A DNA stretch of 64,000 nucleotides, taken from positions 500,024 to 564,023 of the forward strand of contig JBJHCY010000002.1 in assembly GCA_050486265.1 (NCBI GenBank), given 5' to 3'. The notes below the pieces were generated by a model, which worked only from the letters and a program-made list of their open reading frames with translations, had not been told where the DNA came from and made no database searches. This stretch comes from SLFH01 sp050486265 (GTDB lineage: Bacteria; Planctomycetota; Phycisphaerae; Phycisphaerales; UBA1924). Of the stretch, positions 54,650 to 62,836 are shown piece by piece. Position 1 is the stretch's first letter; each line of letters starts with the position of its first letter. A program made the translations under genes and the position numbers.

Positions 54650-55870
54650 CTAGCGTCGGAGTCGGGCTCCATCTGCGGCCTCCAACGCTTCGACCTGCCC
54701 GGCCGCGGCCTCCCGGGCCTTGGGACGGTCGGCGTTGCGGACCCATGCCTCTGCGCCGCGGATACGGGCTTGCTGGCCGGAGTCTGGCTCTGCGCCGTCG
54801 GTATCGATGCCCCGGATGCCCGAACGCGTCCAGCGGGCGAGGCCGGGGCGTCGGGCGAGAGGTTCGGCGGTGTCCCACGCGGCGGGGGCGAAGTCGTAGA
54901 GCGTCGGGTCGGCGGACTCGGGGCGCCACGGGTCCCAGCCCGGGTTGATCTCGGCCGAGGCGTGTGAACGCACGCTGCCGTCGGCGAAGCCGAGATTGAA
55001 GGTTGCATCGGGATGGGTGTGGTGGAGCGGTCCGTTTCGGGCGATCCAGTCCATGTCGTCGTGCATCCAGACCTTGTTGCTGGGAAAGGCGATGTCGGAC
55101 ATCGTCAGGCCGCCGAGGCGCGCGCCCGACGCCAGCAGGAACTCGCGGTGTGTACGCCCTTGGCGAAGGCGGGATCGGGCAGGGGTGAGGGCGTCGCGCT
55201 GGGCGGCGTCGTACATCCCCGTCACGGTGACGAACGACGAGCTGTACAGCAGACGCCAGTCCTTGCCGTTCGGGTCGGGCTGAGCTTCGCCCTGCGCGTG
55301 GTCGAGGAAATCGCGCCCGTTGTTCTGCTGCCAGAGCAGGCGTTGACGGTCGGCGGGATGGATGACCACCGCCTCGGGCAGGCGCGACGCGAGGAAGTCC
55401 TGCAGGATCAGCGGCGTGTACAGCTCGTGCGGGAGCCAGTTCGGGTCGTGCGGGCCCGGCGCGTGGCGAGTCCGGCGCGCGATGATCTCGGCGGCCTGCA
55501 GAGCCGCGGCCTCCCCGTCGTGGGACGCACGCTCCATCCCTTCGCGTATGAAGTCGAACTCGGAGCCCGGGATGTGCGCATCCTGCCCATTGCGCGGGGC
55601 GCGCCAACTGAACGAGGAAATGCGGTCTTGGAATGTGGCCGCGTAGGTATTGCTGGCCAAGAGGATCTGCCGGAGGTTCTCTGCGCCGCGGACGCGTGTC
55701 GCATCGTCTCTCGCCTTGCCGAGCATGACCGGGGCCATGACGCCCAGGAGCGGCAGCGCGATCGCCGCGACGGTGAAGAGCTCCATGAGCGTAAAGCCCC
55801 GCCTCGCCTGCGCCATCGGAAGGACGGAACGCGTCGACGGGGCGTGCGGCCTGAACTTACGGCAAAGCAT
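54650..55870 (-). CDS. Prepilin-type N-terminal cleavage/methylation domain protein
   Basis: This protein of about 406 residues has the prepilin motif RRGFTLMELFTVAAIALPLL, with Glu at the fifth position of the helix. The soluble part is long and contains NAFDGSVRSHAS-like strands (NLGFADGSVRSHASAEINPG), a Gly-Asp pattern common in planctomycete prepilin-like proteins such as DUF1559 members; I cannot prove that family. The start ATG at 55868-55870 follows AGGGA at 6 bases and gives a 25-residue leader. The ATG at 55814-55816 (MAQARRGF) would give a short leader and is an alternative. It stands alone, away from the gsp genes. Confidence 0.75.
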   Translation of the reverse strand: MLCRKFRPHAPSTRSVLPMAQARRGFTLMELFTVAAIALPLLGVMAPVMLGKARDDATRVRGAENLRQILLASNTYAATFQDRISSFSWRAPRNGQDAHIPGSEFDFIREGMERASHDGEAAALQAAEIIARRTRHAPGPHDPNWLPHELYTPLILQDFLASRLPEAVVIHPADRQRLLWQQNNGRDFLDHAQGEAQPDPNGKDWRLLYSSSFVTVTGMYDAAQRDALTPARSRLRQGRTHREFLLASGARLGGLTMSDIAFPSNKVWMHDDMDWIARNGPLHHTHPDATFNLGFADGSVRSHASAEINPGWDPWRPESADPTLYDFAPAAWDTAEPLARRPGLARWTRSGIRGIDTDGAEPDSGQQARIRGAEAWVRNADRPKAREAAAGQVEALEAADGARLRR

Positions 55871-56088
55871 GGCGGTCCCTTTCCCCGCGGCCGTGAGCAT
55901 GCCCGAGGCCTTTCTGGGCCCGGCCGCGGCATGGCGCCCAGCCTAACGCGATCCGGACCGGCGTGCAATCATTGTTCGCCGGTTTCTCTGACCGACCGGC
56001 AGAAAGCGGAACCTCGGAGCGTCTCATGCGTCAAACAACAAGACTCACTGCGCCCATTGTCGGCGCCGCACCGGATATCGGAGGACTG

Positions 56089-57363
56089 ATGGCCAGCATC
56101 GCTTCAGCGTGTTTGAGACGGGCCGCGCCGATCGCGCTGGCGTGCGCCGCTCTCTGCGTCCTTGGCTCCTGCGGCCCCGATGAGCGGCTCGTCGAGATCC
56201 AGCACGAGCACACGCTCGACGAGGCGGACTTTGCGAGGGTCGACCGGAACCTCGTCGAACGAGCTTGGCTCGATGTCTCGCCGATGGACGACGGGCGGCT
56301 GATCCTCCGCATCAACAAGCTCGGCTCGAAGATCGATCAGGACATCGACTTCGTGGTGCTCGATCTGGCCGACGGGTCGTGGACGGCGTTCGGCATCCCG
56401 TGGGCGAGCAAGCCGAACCCGAGCGGACCCGACACACTGGTTTTCAGCAGCTTTATGCGAACGCCCGAGTTGCTTTCGATCGTTGCCCGCGTCGACCTCG
56501 ACGAACGCACGGTCCGTGTGGTCTCGCCGCCCTTGATGGGTCGCGACGGGCCCGCATGGTTGCAAGCTCGCATCAGTAGAGACGGCGAGCGCGTGCTTAC
56601 CGCCAGGACCGACGCCACACGCGATCGGCTCTTCTCATCCGTCTGGATGCTGGGCGCCGACCACGAAGACGCAGAGCTTCTCGACGACGACTTCTTCGAC
56701 TGGCAATCACTCCGCTGGACGCACGACGAGCAGGGCTACTTCGTCGTCCGCCACCCCGAGCTCGACCCGAGCACGGTGAACCGAGAAGACGGCTTCGGTC
56801 ACCGCTACCGGCTGCCGGCCCTCGACTATTCCACCACCTACATCGACCGCCACGACATCGGCCGCGATCGGATGGTGCGTGTCGCCCGCCTCTATACGCG
56901 CTTCCGCATGGGAGAGCCCTCGCCGTGCGGGCGGTATATCGCGGGCATCGGATGGGATCCAAAGGACGAAAGTTTCGAGTCGGTCGGCGTCGTGGAGATC
57001 GACAGCGGGGAACTGCGTTGGCTGGAGCCGGCGTGGCGCACCGCCGCCGACGCCCCCAGAGCCCGCGGTCCCGATCACTACATCCCGCCCTACGCCTGGC
57101 GCGCCGACGGAGAACGCTTCCTTGCGACGGCCAAAGTCGAGTACGGTTCGGGCCACGCCAATGAATACTTCATCGGCGAGTACGACGCGGCCAGCGGCGA
57201 GCGGATCCGGATGTGGGAGGTCACCGACGATCACACCTGGCCAATATACCACCCCGACGGCACGATCATCATCCCCCGCAAGGGCGTCGGGCTCGAAACA
57301 CTCAACGACGCCGGCAGCATTTCGGTACTCTGGAGGCTCGACAGCCTGTTCGGCGGGCCGTGA
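56089..57363 (+). CDS. Exported beta-propeller-like protein, first of three in tandem
   Basis: This 424-residue protein has a lipoprotein signal with box VLGSC (Cys28). The mature part is almost entirely beta strand, with recurring short blades such as VVLDLADGSWTAFGIPW, DEQGYFVVRHPELD and SVGVVEIDSGELRWLEP, consistent with a TolB or WD-like propeller. No catalytic motif is visible. The ATG at 56089 has GGAGG four bases upstream; an earlier ATG at 56026 with GGAG at 7 bases would add a 21-residue hydrophilic tail. It is followed by two relatives on the same strand. Confidence 0.7.
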   Translation: MASIASACLRRAAPIALACAALCVLGSCGPDERLVEIQHEHTLDEADFARVDRNLVERAWLDVSPMDDGRLILRINKLGSKIDQDIDFVVLDLADGSWTAFGIPWASKPNPSGPDTLVFSSFMRTPELLSIVARVDLDERTVRVVSPPLMGRDGPAWLQARISRDGERVLTARTDATRDRLFSSVWMLGADHEDAELLDDDFFDWQSLRWTHDEQGYFVVRHPELDPSTVNREDGFGHRYRLPALDYSTTYIDRHDIGRDRMVRVARLYTRFRMGEPSPCGRYIAGIGWDPKDESFESVGVVEIDSGELRWLEPAWRTAADAPRARGPDHYIPPYAWRADGERFLATAKVEYGSGHANEYFIGEYDAASGERIRMWEVTDDHTWPIYHPDGTIIIPRKGVGLETLNDAGSISVLWRLDSLFGGP

Positions 57364-57430
57364 AGGCGGCCGGAAGTGGGCCGGAAGGGGACAAAGCCCC
57401 CCGTGACCCCCGCGGAAGGAGGACGACGCG

Positions 57431-58642
57431 ATGCGACGCACACGCACAACAACGGGCCTTGCCGGCACGGCCGCCGCCCTGCTGCTCCTGGCGACCCCAT
57501 CGCCCGGGCAGCTCGAAATCACCCCGCCCACCAGCGAGCCCCGGACTGCGGATGAGATGAGCGAATGGGACCGGCCGATCCCGGAGGGCGCGATCAATGT
57601 GACTTTTACAGCCACACCCATCGGCGGCTCTCGCGTGCTGCTGATCGTGAACTCGCAACGCCCGCGCGGCATGGCCCCCGCGAGCAACTCGTTGATCGAT
57701 CTGGACTTGCGAACCGGGGAATGGACCGCGCGGCATCCGGTGGCGCGGCGTCTCGACCCCTTCGACCACGCCGCGGGCAAGCTGCTCTTCCGCGTCCTCG
57801 AAAGAGGGATGCAAGATGGCGAAACGACATCTGTGCAGTCCGTCTGGCTGCTGGACACCGCGGACTGGCAGGCCAAGCCGCTGTTCGAGCCGGGTGAGGA
57901 CGCCACGCACGGCCTTGTCAGCACCGGCTGGCTTTCTTCGGACGGGTCGGTCGCCGCGCTCACGATGGAGACCGAAGCCGCCGGCGCCCGCTTGCCGCGG
58001 TGGACGGCGCTCGTGTATCGCGACGGCGACCCCGAGCCCGCCACCCACGACGCGTGGATGATTTTCCGCTACGCCGGGCTCTCGCCCGACGGCGGCAGCA
58101 TCCTCCGACTCACACCCCGCTTCAAAGGAGACCCCGAAGCCGGAGACGACATCGAGCTCGGAGCGACCGTGCTCGAATCGATCGACACCACGACCGGTCG
58201 ATCAGAGAAGCACGACATCGACCTTGAGTACATCACATCGTTTGCGCTCTCGCCCGACGGCTCGAATGCGGCCGTGTTCACATACGATTATGACAACGAT
58301 CATCCGATCGGCCTGTCGATCGTTGATGTCCAACGCTCCGCCGTCGCGCGCACCGCACCGACCGGCCTCTTGCTCATCGAACACACCCCCCGCTGGATCG
58401 ACCAGGGCGTGATCGTCGGGTTCAGACCCTCGTACGGTTCGCCGACCGTGGGCGCCGTGCTCTACAACGCCCACGCCGAGGAGATCGGGCGCTGGACCTT
58501 CCCGGGCAAAGTGATCTCGTCATGGTTCTCCCTGCCCGGCGAGGATCACCCCTACGCCGTGGTCGACAACGAGGACATCGTGCAACTCCTGCCCGGCGGC
58601 GTGTTCCGCCCGGTCTGGTCGTTGCGGCTGCTTGAGAAGTAG
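57431..58642 (+). CDS. Exported beta-propeller-like protein, second of three
   Basis: This 403-residue protein has a signal peptide (GLAGTAAALLLLATPSPGQ). The body is made of beta blades: NSLIDLDLRTGEWTARHPVA, GWLSSDGSVAALTMETEAAG, FALSPDGSNAAVFTYDYDND and the closing GGVFRPVWSLRLLEK. The SPDG turns are typical of propellers that read out stored values. It shares its last section with the next gene: DHPYAVVDNEDIVQLLPGG resembles DNPYAVTTRGEIYLLHGEG. The ATG at 57431 has AAGGAGG upstream. Function unknown. Confidence 0.75.
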   Translation: MRRTRTTTGLAGTAAALLLLATPSPGQLEITPPTSEPRTADEMSEWDRPIPEGAINVTFTATPIGGSRVLLIVNSQRPRGMAPASNSLIDLDLRTGEWTARHPVARRLDPFDHAAGKLLFRVLERGMQDGETTSVQSVWLLDTADWQAKPLFEPGEDATHGLVSTGWLSSDGSVAALTMETEAAGARLPRWTALVYRDGDPEPATHDAWMIFRYAGLSPDGGSILRLTPRFKGDPEAGDDIELGATVLESIDTTTGRSEKHDIDLEYITSFALSPDGSNAAVFTYDYDNDHPIGLSIVDVQRSAVARTAPTGLLLIEHTPRWIDQGVIVGFRPSYGSPTVGAVLYNAHAEEIGRWTFPGKVISSWFSLPGEDHPYAVVDNEDIVQLLPGGVFRPVWSLRLLEK

Positions 58643-58679
58643 GGACGCCGCGGGGCGTGGGTTGAAAGGGAGGTAGGTC

Positions 58680-59891
58680 GTGACAAAGACAATCATGATC
58701 CTCGGCGTTATGCTCGCACTCGCCGGACTTAGCGCCGCTTCGACGCCGCTGCTTGAGCCCGACGACACGCCTCGCGGCGAAACCGTGCTGGAGCCGATCC
58801 AGTACCAAATGCCTCCCATCGGAGAGGACACCTTGCTGAGGGTCAGCTCCTTCCCGCTCGATCGCGACCGGGTGCTGCTGTCGGCTCACATGTTCATATC
58901 GGGATCTTTATCACCAAGCCGGTCGCTGCCGCTGATGATCGCCGATCTTGGCGATAACAGCAAGTCGATCCGCGAACGACTTCATCCAGGATTTCTATCG
59001 GTCTCCATCGGTGGAAAAACAGGAACGGTCGTAACTTCGGCAAGGAGCCCGACAGGCTGGCCGACACGATTGTGGATGATCGATCTTGAGTCATGGCGTG
59101 CGGTTGAACTGCTCGAAACCGACATTATGAAGGAAGGCGACACGCGACGTCTCCTGAACGCAACTGTGTCTCCCTGCGGCCGTCACATTCTTGTCATGAT
59201 GATCTTGCGGACCGACCCGCCGCACGAATTGGAGTGGGAGCTCTACGACATCAACAACGGCGGATTCAAACAAATCGATGAGGGACGGCGCCTGCATGAC
59301 GCGCTCATCTTCGCTCCGGACGGCGAGAGCATCTACAGAAGCTACAGAACACTCACCGCCGACGAAACGGGCAGTCTCTGGATCACGAGCGTTGACAGGC
59401 TCGGGCTCGACGGATCGGAGCTGGGCGAGGTCGTTCCGGCGATTGCCGTGCCGTTCAGACTTGGCTCGCTCTCACCAACCGAGTCTCACGCAACGATCCG
59501 CGCCGAGCCGGGCGAGGGCGTCCAGAGTGACAGAGTCGCCATACTCGATCTCTCCGCCGGCAAGATCACCGAACTCGAAGATGAGCGAGCGAGAGGCGGC
59601 GGGTACATTAGGTGGAACTCCAGCGGCGATCGCTTGCTGCTCCGCAATCGAGGCGACACGGTGTTCCATGCCGGACCAAGCCATGTCTTCGAGATCGGCC
59701 TCGACGGCCGGACAATCCGCCATTGGGAGATCGACGATCACCAGATCACCGATGTCTTCTGGATGCCCGGGCGTGACAACCCCTACGCCGTGACGACGCG
59801 GGGCGAGATCTACCTCCTCCACGGCGAGGGCGACAACACCTTCCGGCGCCGTGTCTGGTCGATCCATCGCAGCCCGCTGCGGAACCCGTAG
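58680..59891 (+). CDS. Exported beta-propeller-like protein, third of three
   Basis: This 403-residue protein starts at a GTG placed 6 bases after GGGAGG. It has a signal peptide (MILGVMLALAGLSAAST) and beta-blade segments such as LWMIDLESWRAVELLETDI, DALIFAPDGESIYRSYRTLT and RVAILDLSAGKITELEDERA. The overall plan matches the preceding paralogue. The stretch around 58.9-59.3 kb is visibly AT-richer than the rest of this end of the window, so its history may differ from that of its neighbours. Function unknown. Confidence 0.75.
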   Translation: MTKTIMILGVMLALAGLSAASTPLLEPDDTPRGETVLEPIQYQMPPIGEDTLLRVSSFPLDRDRVLLSAHMFISGSLSPSRSLPLMIADLGDNSKSIRERLHPGFLSVSIGGKTGTVVTSARSPTGWPTRLWMIDLESWRAVELLETDIMKEGDTRRLLNATVSPCGRHILVMMILRTDPPHELEWELYDINNGGFKQIDEGRRLHDALIFAPDGESIYRSYRTLTADETGSLWITSVDRLGLDGSELGEVVPAIAVPFRLGSLSPTESHATIRAEPGEGVQSDRVAILDLSAGKITELEDERARGGGYIRWNSSGDRLLLRNRGDTVFHAGPSHVFEIGLDGRTIRHWEIDDHQITDVFWMPGRDNPYAVTTRGEIYLLHGEGDNTFRRRVWSIHRSPLRNP

Positions 59892-59912
59892 GCCCGCCCC
59901 TATCCTCGCCCC

Positions 59913-60701
59913 ATGAACCTCAACCTTTCAGGGCGGCGAGCGTTGGTGTGCGGGGCGACGCAGGGCATCGGGCGGGCGGCGGCAATCCAGCTCGCCCAAC
60001 TCGGGGCGTCGGTCACGCTGGCCGCGCGCGATGAAGGACGCCTCGCCGAGACGGTCTCGCTCCTGCCCGACGACGGGGGGCAGACGCACGACTGGTTCGC
60101 CGCGGACTTCGCTGATCCGGATGCCGTGGGCGAGGGGGTGCGGGGCGTGCTCGCCGAGGGGCGTTCGTACGCGATCCTGGTGAACAACACGGGGGGACCG
60201 GCGGCGGGGCGGGCGATCGACGCCTCCGTCGGCGCGTTCATCGACGCCTTCCGCATGCACCTCGCCTCGTCGCAGACGCTGGTGCAGGCGCTCGTGCCCG
60301 GGATGCGGGCCGGGGGCTACGGGCGGATCGTCAATGTGATCTCGACCTCCGTCCGCCAGCCGATCCCGGGGCTGGGCGTCTCCAACACGGTGCGCGGCGC
60401 CGTGGCGAGCTGGGCCAAGACCCTCTCGATGGAGCTCGGGCCCGACGCGATCACCGTCAACAACATCCTGCCCGGCTACACCGAAACGCAGCGGCTGGAG
60501 AGCCTCATCCGCACCAAGGCCGAGAAGGCCGGGACCACAGAGGACGCCGTGCGCAAGGAGATGCTCGCCCAGATCCCCCTCGGCCGCTTCGCCGGCCCGG
60601 ACGAGACGGCCGCGGCTGTCGCCTTCCTCTGCTCCCCCGCGGCCGGCTACATCACCGGCCAAAGCATCTGCGTCGACGGCGGCAGAACGCAAACGATCTA
60701 G
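59913..60701 (+). CDS. Short-chain dehydrogenase/reductase family protein with altered active site
   Basis: This 262-residue Rossmann-fold protein has the cofactor motif GATQGIG (residues 14-20), the structural VNNTGG and the terminal TGQSICVDGGRT. The active-site Ser144 is present (NVISTSVRQP), but the Tyr and Lys expected 13 and 17 residues later are Ser157 and Arg161 (GVSNTVRGAVASWAKT). Some FabG-like SDR subfamilies also show SNTVR here. No ribosome binding site precedes the ATG; a TATCCT hexamer ends 6 bases before it. It is followed by an aldehyde dehydrogenase and a RidA protein, which suggests a shared catabolic pathway. Confidence 0.88.
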   Translation: MNLNLSGRRALVCGATQGIGRAAAIQLAQLGASVTLAARDEGRLAETVSLLPDDGGQTHDWFAADFADPDAVGEGVRGVLAEGRSYAILVNNTGGPAAGRAIDASVGAFIDAFRMHLASSQTLVQALVPGMRAGGYGRIVNVISTSVRQPIPGLGVSNTVRGAVASWAKTLSMELGPDAITVNNILPGYTETQRLESLIRTKAEKAGTTEDAVRKEMLAQIPLGRFAGPDETAAAVAFLCSPAAGYITGQSICVDGGRTQTI

Positions 60702-60769
60702 GCACGGCCTCCGCCCGTGCCGGGCGCGGGGAGTTGGGCGCGGGGCGCGGGGTCGCCCGCCTGAGGCGG

Positions 60770-60895
60770 GCAAGAGCAGCCAAACCTCTCTCAATCTCTC
60801 CGTCTCTCCGTCTCTCTCCCCCTTCTACCTCTCCCTATGTCCCCCTTCGTGCCTCCGTGCCTCCATGCCTTCGTGCCTTCCCCCTACACTCCCCC
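60770..60895. other. Pyrimidine-rich low-complexity leader before the aldehyde dehydrogenase
   Basis: The + strand is almost only C and T, with internal tandem units of the type TCTCTCCG and then GTGCCTCC, GTGCCTTC. No ribosome binding site is seen. A TACACT hexamer at 60885-60890 lies 5 bases before the GTG start, fitting a -10 box of a leaderless mRNA. Confidence 0.6.
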
Positions 60896-62335
60896 GTGAT
60901 CCGATTCCGCAACTACATCGGCGGCAAGTTTGTCGACGCCGCGTCCGGGCGGACGCTCGAAGTCTTCGAGCCCGCGGCGGGGCGCGCGTACGCCCAGGCC
61001 GCCGATTCGGGCCCGGCGGATGTTGAGGCGGCGGTCAAAGCCGCGACGCTCGCGTTCCCGGGCTGGTCGTCGACGCCCGTCGCCGAGCGCTCTCTGCTGC
61101 TCGATCGCCTCGCCGGCCTGATCGAGGACCGGCTGGAGGATCTCGCCCGGGCCGAGTCGATCGACACCGGCAAACCGATCTCGCTTGCACGCCGCGTCGA
61201 CATCCCGAGGGCGGCGGCAAACTTTCGTTACTTCGCCGGGGCGGCGCTGCACACCAAGAGCGACCTGCACGAGGGGCAGGCGGGGTTCAACTGGACATTG
61301 CGCCGCCCGCGCGGGGTCGCCGGGCTGATCTCGCCCTGGAACCTGCCGCTGTACCTCTTGACCTGGAAGATCGCCCCGGCCCTGGCGACGGGCAACACCG
61401 TCGTCGCCAAGCCCAGCGAGGTCACGCCCGCGACCGCCGCCCTGCTCTGCGAACTCGCGGCCGAGGCCGGGCTCCCCCCGGGCGTCCTGAACATCGTCCA
61501 CGGTCGGGGCGACCAAGCCGGCGCGGCGCTGGTGAACCACCCCGATGTCCCCACGATCTCCTTCACCGGCAGCACCGGCGTCGGAAGATGGATCGCCGAG
61601 CACGCGGGCAGCAGACTCAAGCGTGTCAGCCTCGAGCTCGGCGGCAAGAACCCGTTTGTGGTCTTCGCGGATTCGGATGTCGATGCGGCGATCGCGACGG
61701 CTTGCCGCGCGGCGTTTACCAACCAGGGCCAGATCTGCCTCTGTGGTTCGCGGATGATTGTGGAGCGGTCTGTCTACGACCGGTTTGTCGAGGGACTGAT
61801 CGCCGGCGCCAAGGCGCTGAAGATCGGCGACCCGCTCGACGACACAACAGACCTCGGTTCACTGGTCTCCCGACCCCACCACGCCAAAGTCACAAAAGCC
61901 GTCGAGCAGGCCAAAGCCCTGGGCGGCGAGGTACTCGTCGGCGGGCCCCCGGCGGAGCTGCCCGAACGATGTCGCGAGGGGTGGTTTTACGGCCCGACGG
62001 TGATCGCGGGGCTGGCGTCCGACTGCGCGGTGGAGCAGGAGGAGATTTTCGGGCCGGTCGTGAGCGTCCGCCCGATTGACGACGAAACAGAGGCCGTGCG
62101 GCTGGCGAACGCGACGCCGTACGGGCTGGCGTCGGTGCTGTTTACCGGGGACCTGAACCGGGCGCGTCGCGTGAGCGAACAGATCCGGGCGGGCATCGTG
62201 TGGGTGAACTGCTGGATGCTCCGGGACCTCAGGACGCCGTTCGGGGGCATGGGCCAGTCCGGCGTCGGACGGGAAGGGGGCGAGGAGGCGTTGAAGTTTT
62301 TCACAGAGCCGAAGAATGTGTGCATCGGGCCTTGA
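60896..62335 (+). CDS. Aldehyde dehydrogenase, possibly 2-aminomuconate semialdehyde type
   Basis: This 479-residue NAD-dependent aldehyde dehydrogenase contains ISPWNLPLYLLTWKIAPALA, the cofactor loop FTGSTGVGRWIAEHAG, catalytic Glu247 in LELGGKNP, nucleophile Cys281 in NQGQICLCGSR, and EEIFGPVVSV near the C terminus. The start is the GTG at 60896 (VIRFRNYIGG), which matches the family start; the longer frame upstream passes through the low-complexity leader. The close RidA gene and SDR suggest the kynurenine/2-aminomuconate route, where an ALDH oxidises 2-aminomuconate semialdehyde. That substrate is an inference. Confidence 0.92.
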   Translation: MIRFRNYIGGKFVDAASGRTLEVFEPAAGRAYAQAADSGPADVEAAVKAATLAFPGWSSTPVAERSLLLDRLAGLIEDRLEDLARAESIDTGKPISLARRVDIPRAAANFRYFAGAALHTKSDLHEGQAGFNWTLRRPRGVAGLISPWNLPLYLLTWKIAPALATGNTVVAKPSEVTPATAALLCELAAEAGLPPGVLNIVHGRGDQAGAALVNHPDVPTISFTGSTGVGRWIAEHAGSRLKRVSLELGGKNPFVVFADSDVDAAIATACRAAFTNQGQICLCGSRMIVERSVYDRFVEGLIAGAKALKIGDPLDDTTDLGSLVSRPHHAKVTKAVEQAKALGGEVLVGGPPAELPERCREGWFYGPTVIAGLASDCAVEQEEIFGPVVSVRPIDDETEAVRLANATPYGLASVLFTGDLNRARRVSEQIRAGIVWVNCWMLRDLRTPFGGMGQSGVGREGGEEALKFFTEPKNVCIGP

Positions 62336-62385
62336 GCGGCCCGCGATGACGCATGAGGGGCGGGGATGAAGGGAGCGATGAAGCG

Positions 62386-62820
62386 ATGGCACGACCGATC
62401 GAAACCCAAGAGGTGCACACCAGCGAGGTGGCGCCCGAGCCCGTCGGCCCGTACCCCCACGCGCGGCGTGTCGGCAATCTGCTGTTTCTGTCCGGGCTCG
62501 GCCCTCGCAAGCGCGGCAGCAAAGAGATCCCCGGCGTCACGATGAACGAGCGGGGCGAGGTGGTCGACCACGACATCGAGGCACAGACGCGGTCGGTGCT
62601 CGAGAACATCCGCATCGTGCTGGAAGAGGCCGGATCGTCGTGGGAGCAGATCGTCGATGTGACCTGTTTCCTGACACACATGAAGCGCGACTTTGCGGGT
62701 TTCAACAAGGTGTACGGCGAGCACTTCACCGAGAACCGTCCGACACGGACGACGGTCGAGGTCGGGGCATTGCCGACACCGATCGCTGTCGAGTTGAAGG
62801 TGATCGCGACGATCGAGTAA
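62386..62820 (+). CDS. RidA family protein, 2-aminomuconate-deaminase-like
   Basis: This 144-residue protein of the RidA/YjgF family forms trimers that deaminate imines or enamines. It has VGPYPHARRVGNLLFLSGLG, then GPRKRGSKEIPGVTM, ENIRIVLEEAGSSWEQIVDV and NRPTRTTVEVGALPTPIAVE, where the conserved Arg binds the substrate carboxylate. The GPRKRGSKEIPGV stretch is not in housekeeping RidA and is, to my knowledge, more like 2-aminomuconate deaminases. The start is MARPIETQ, about 10 bases after GGGAG; an in-frame ATG 11 codons earlier was rejected. It lies 50 bp after the aldehyde dehydrogenase. Confidence 0.9.
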   Translation: MARPIETQEVHTSEVAPEPVGPYPHARRVGNLLFLSGLGPRKRGSKEIPGVTMNERGEVVDHDIEAQTRSVLENIRIVLEEAGSSWEQIVDVTCFLTHMKRDFAGFNKVYGEHFTENRPTRTTVEVGALPTPIAVELKVIATIE

Positions 62821-62836
62821 CGAGAGTCGCCCGAGA

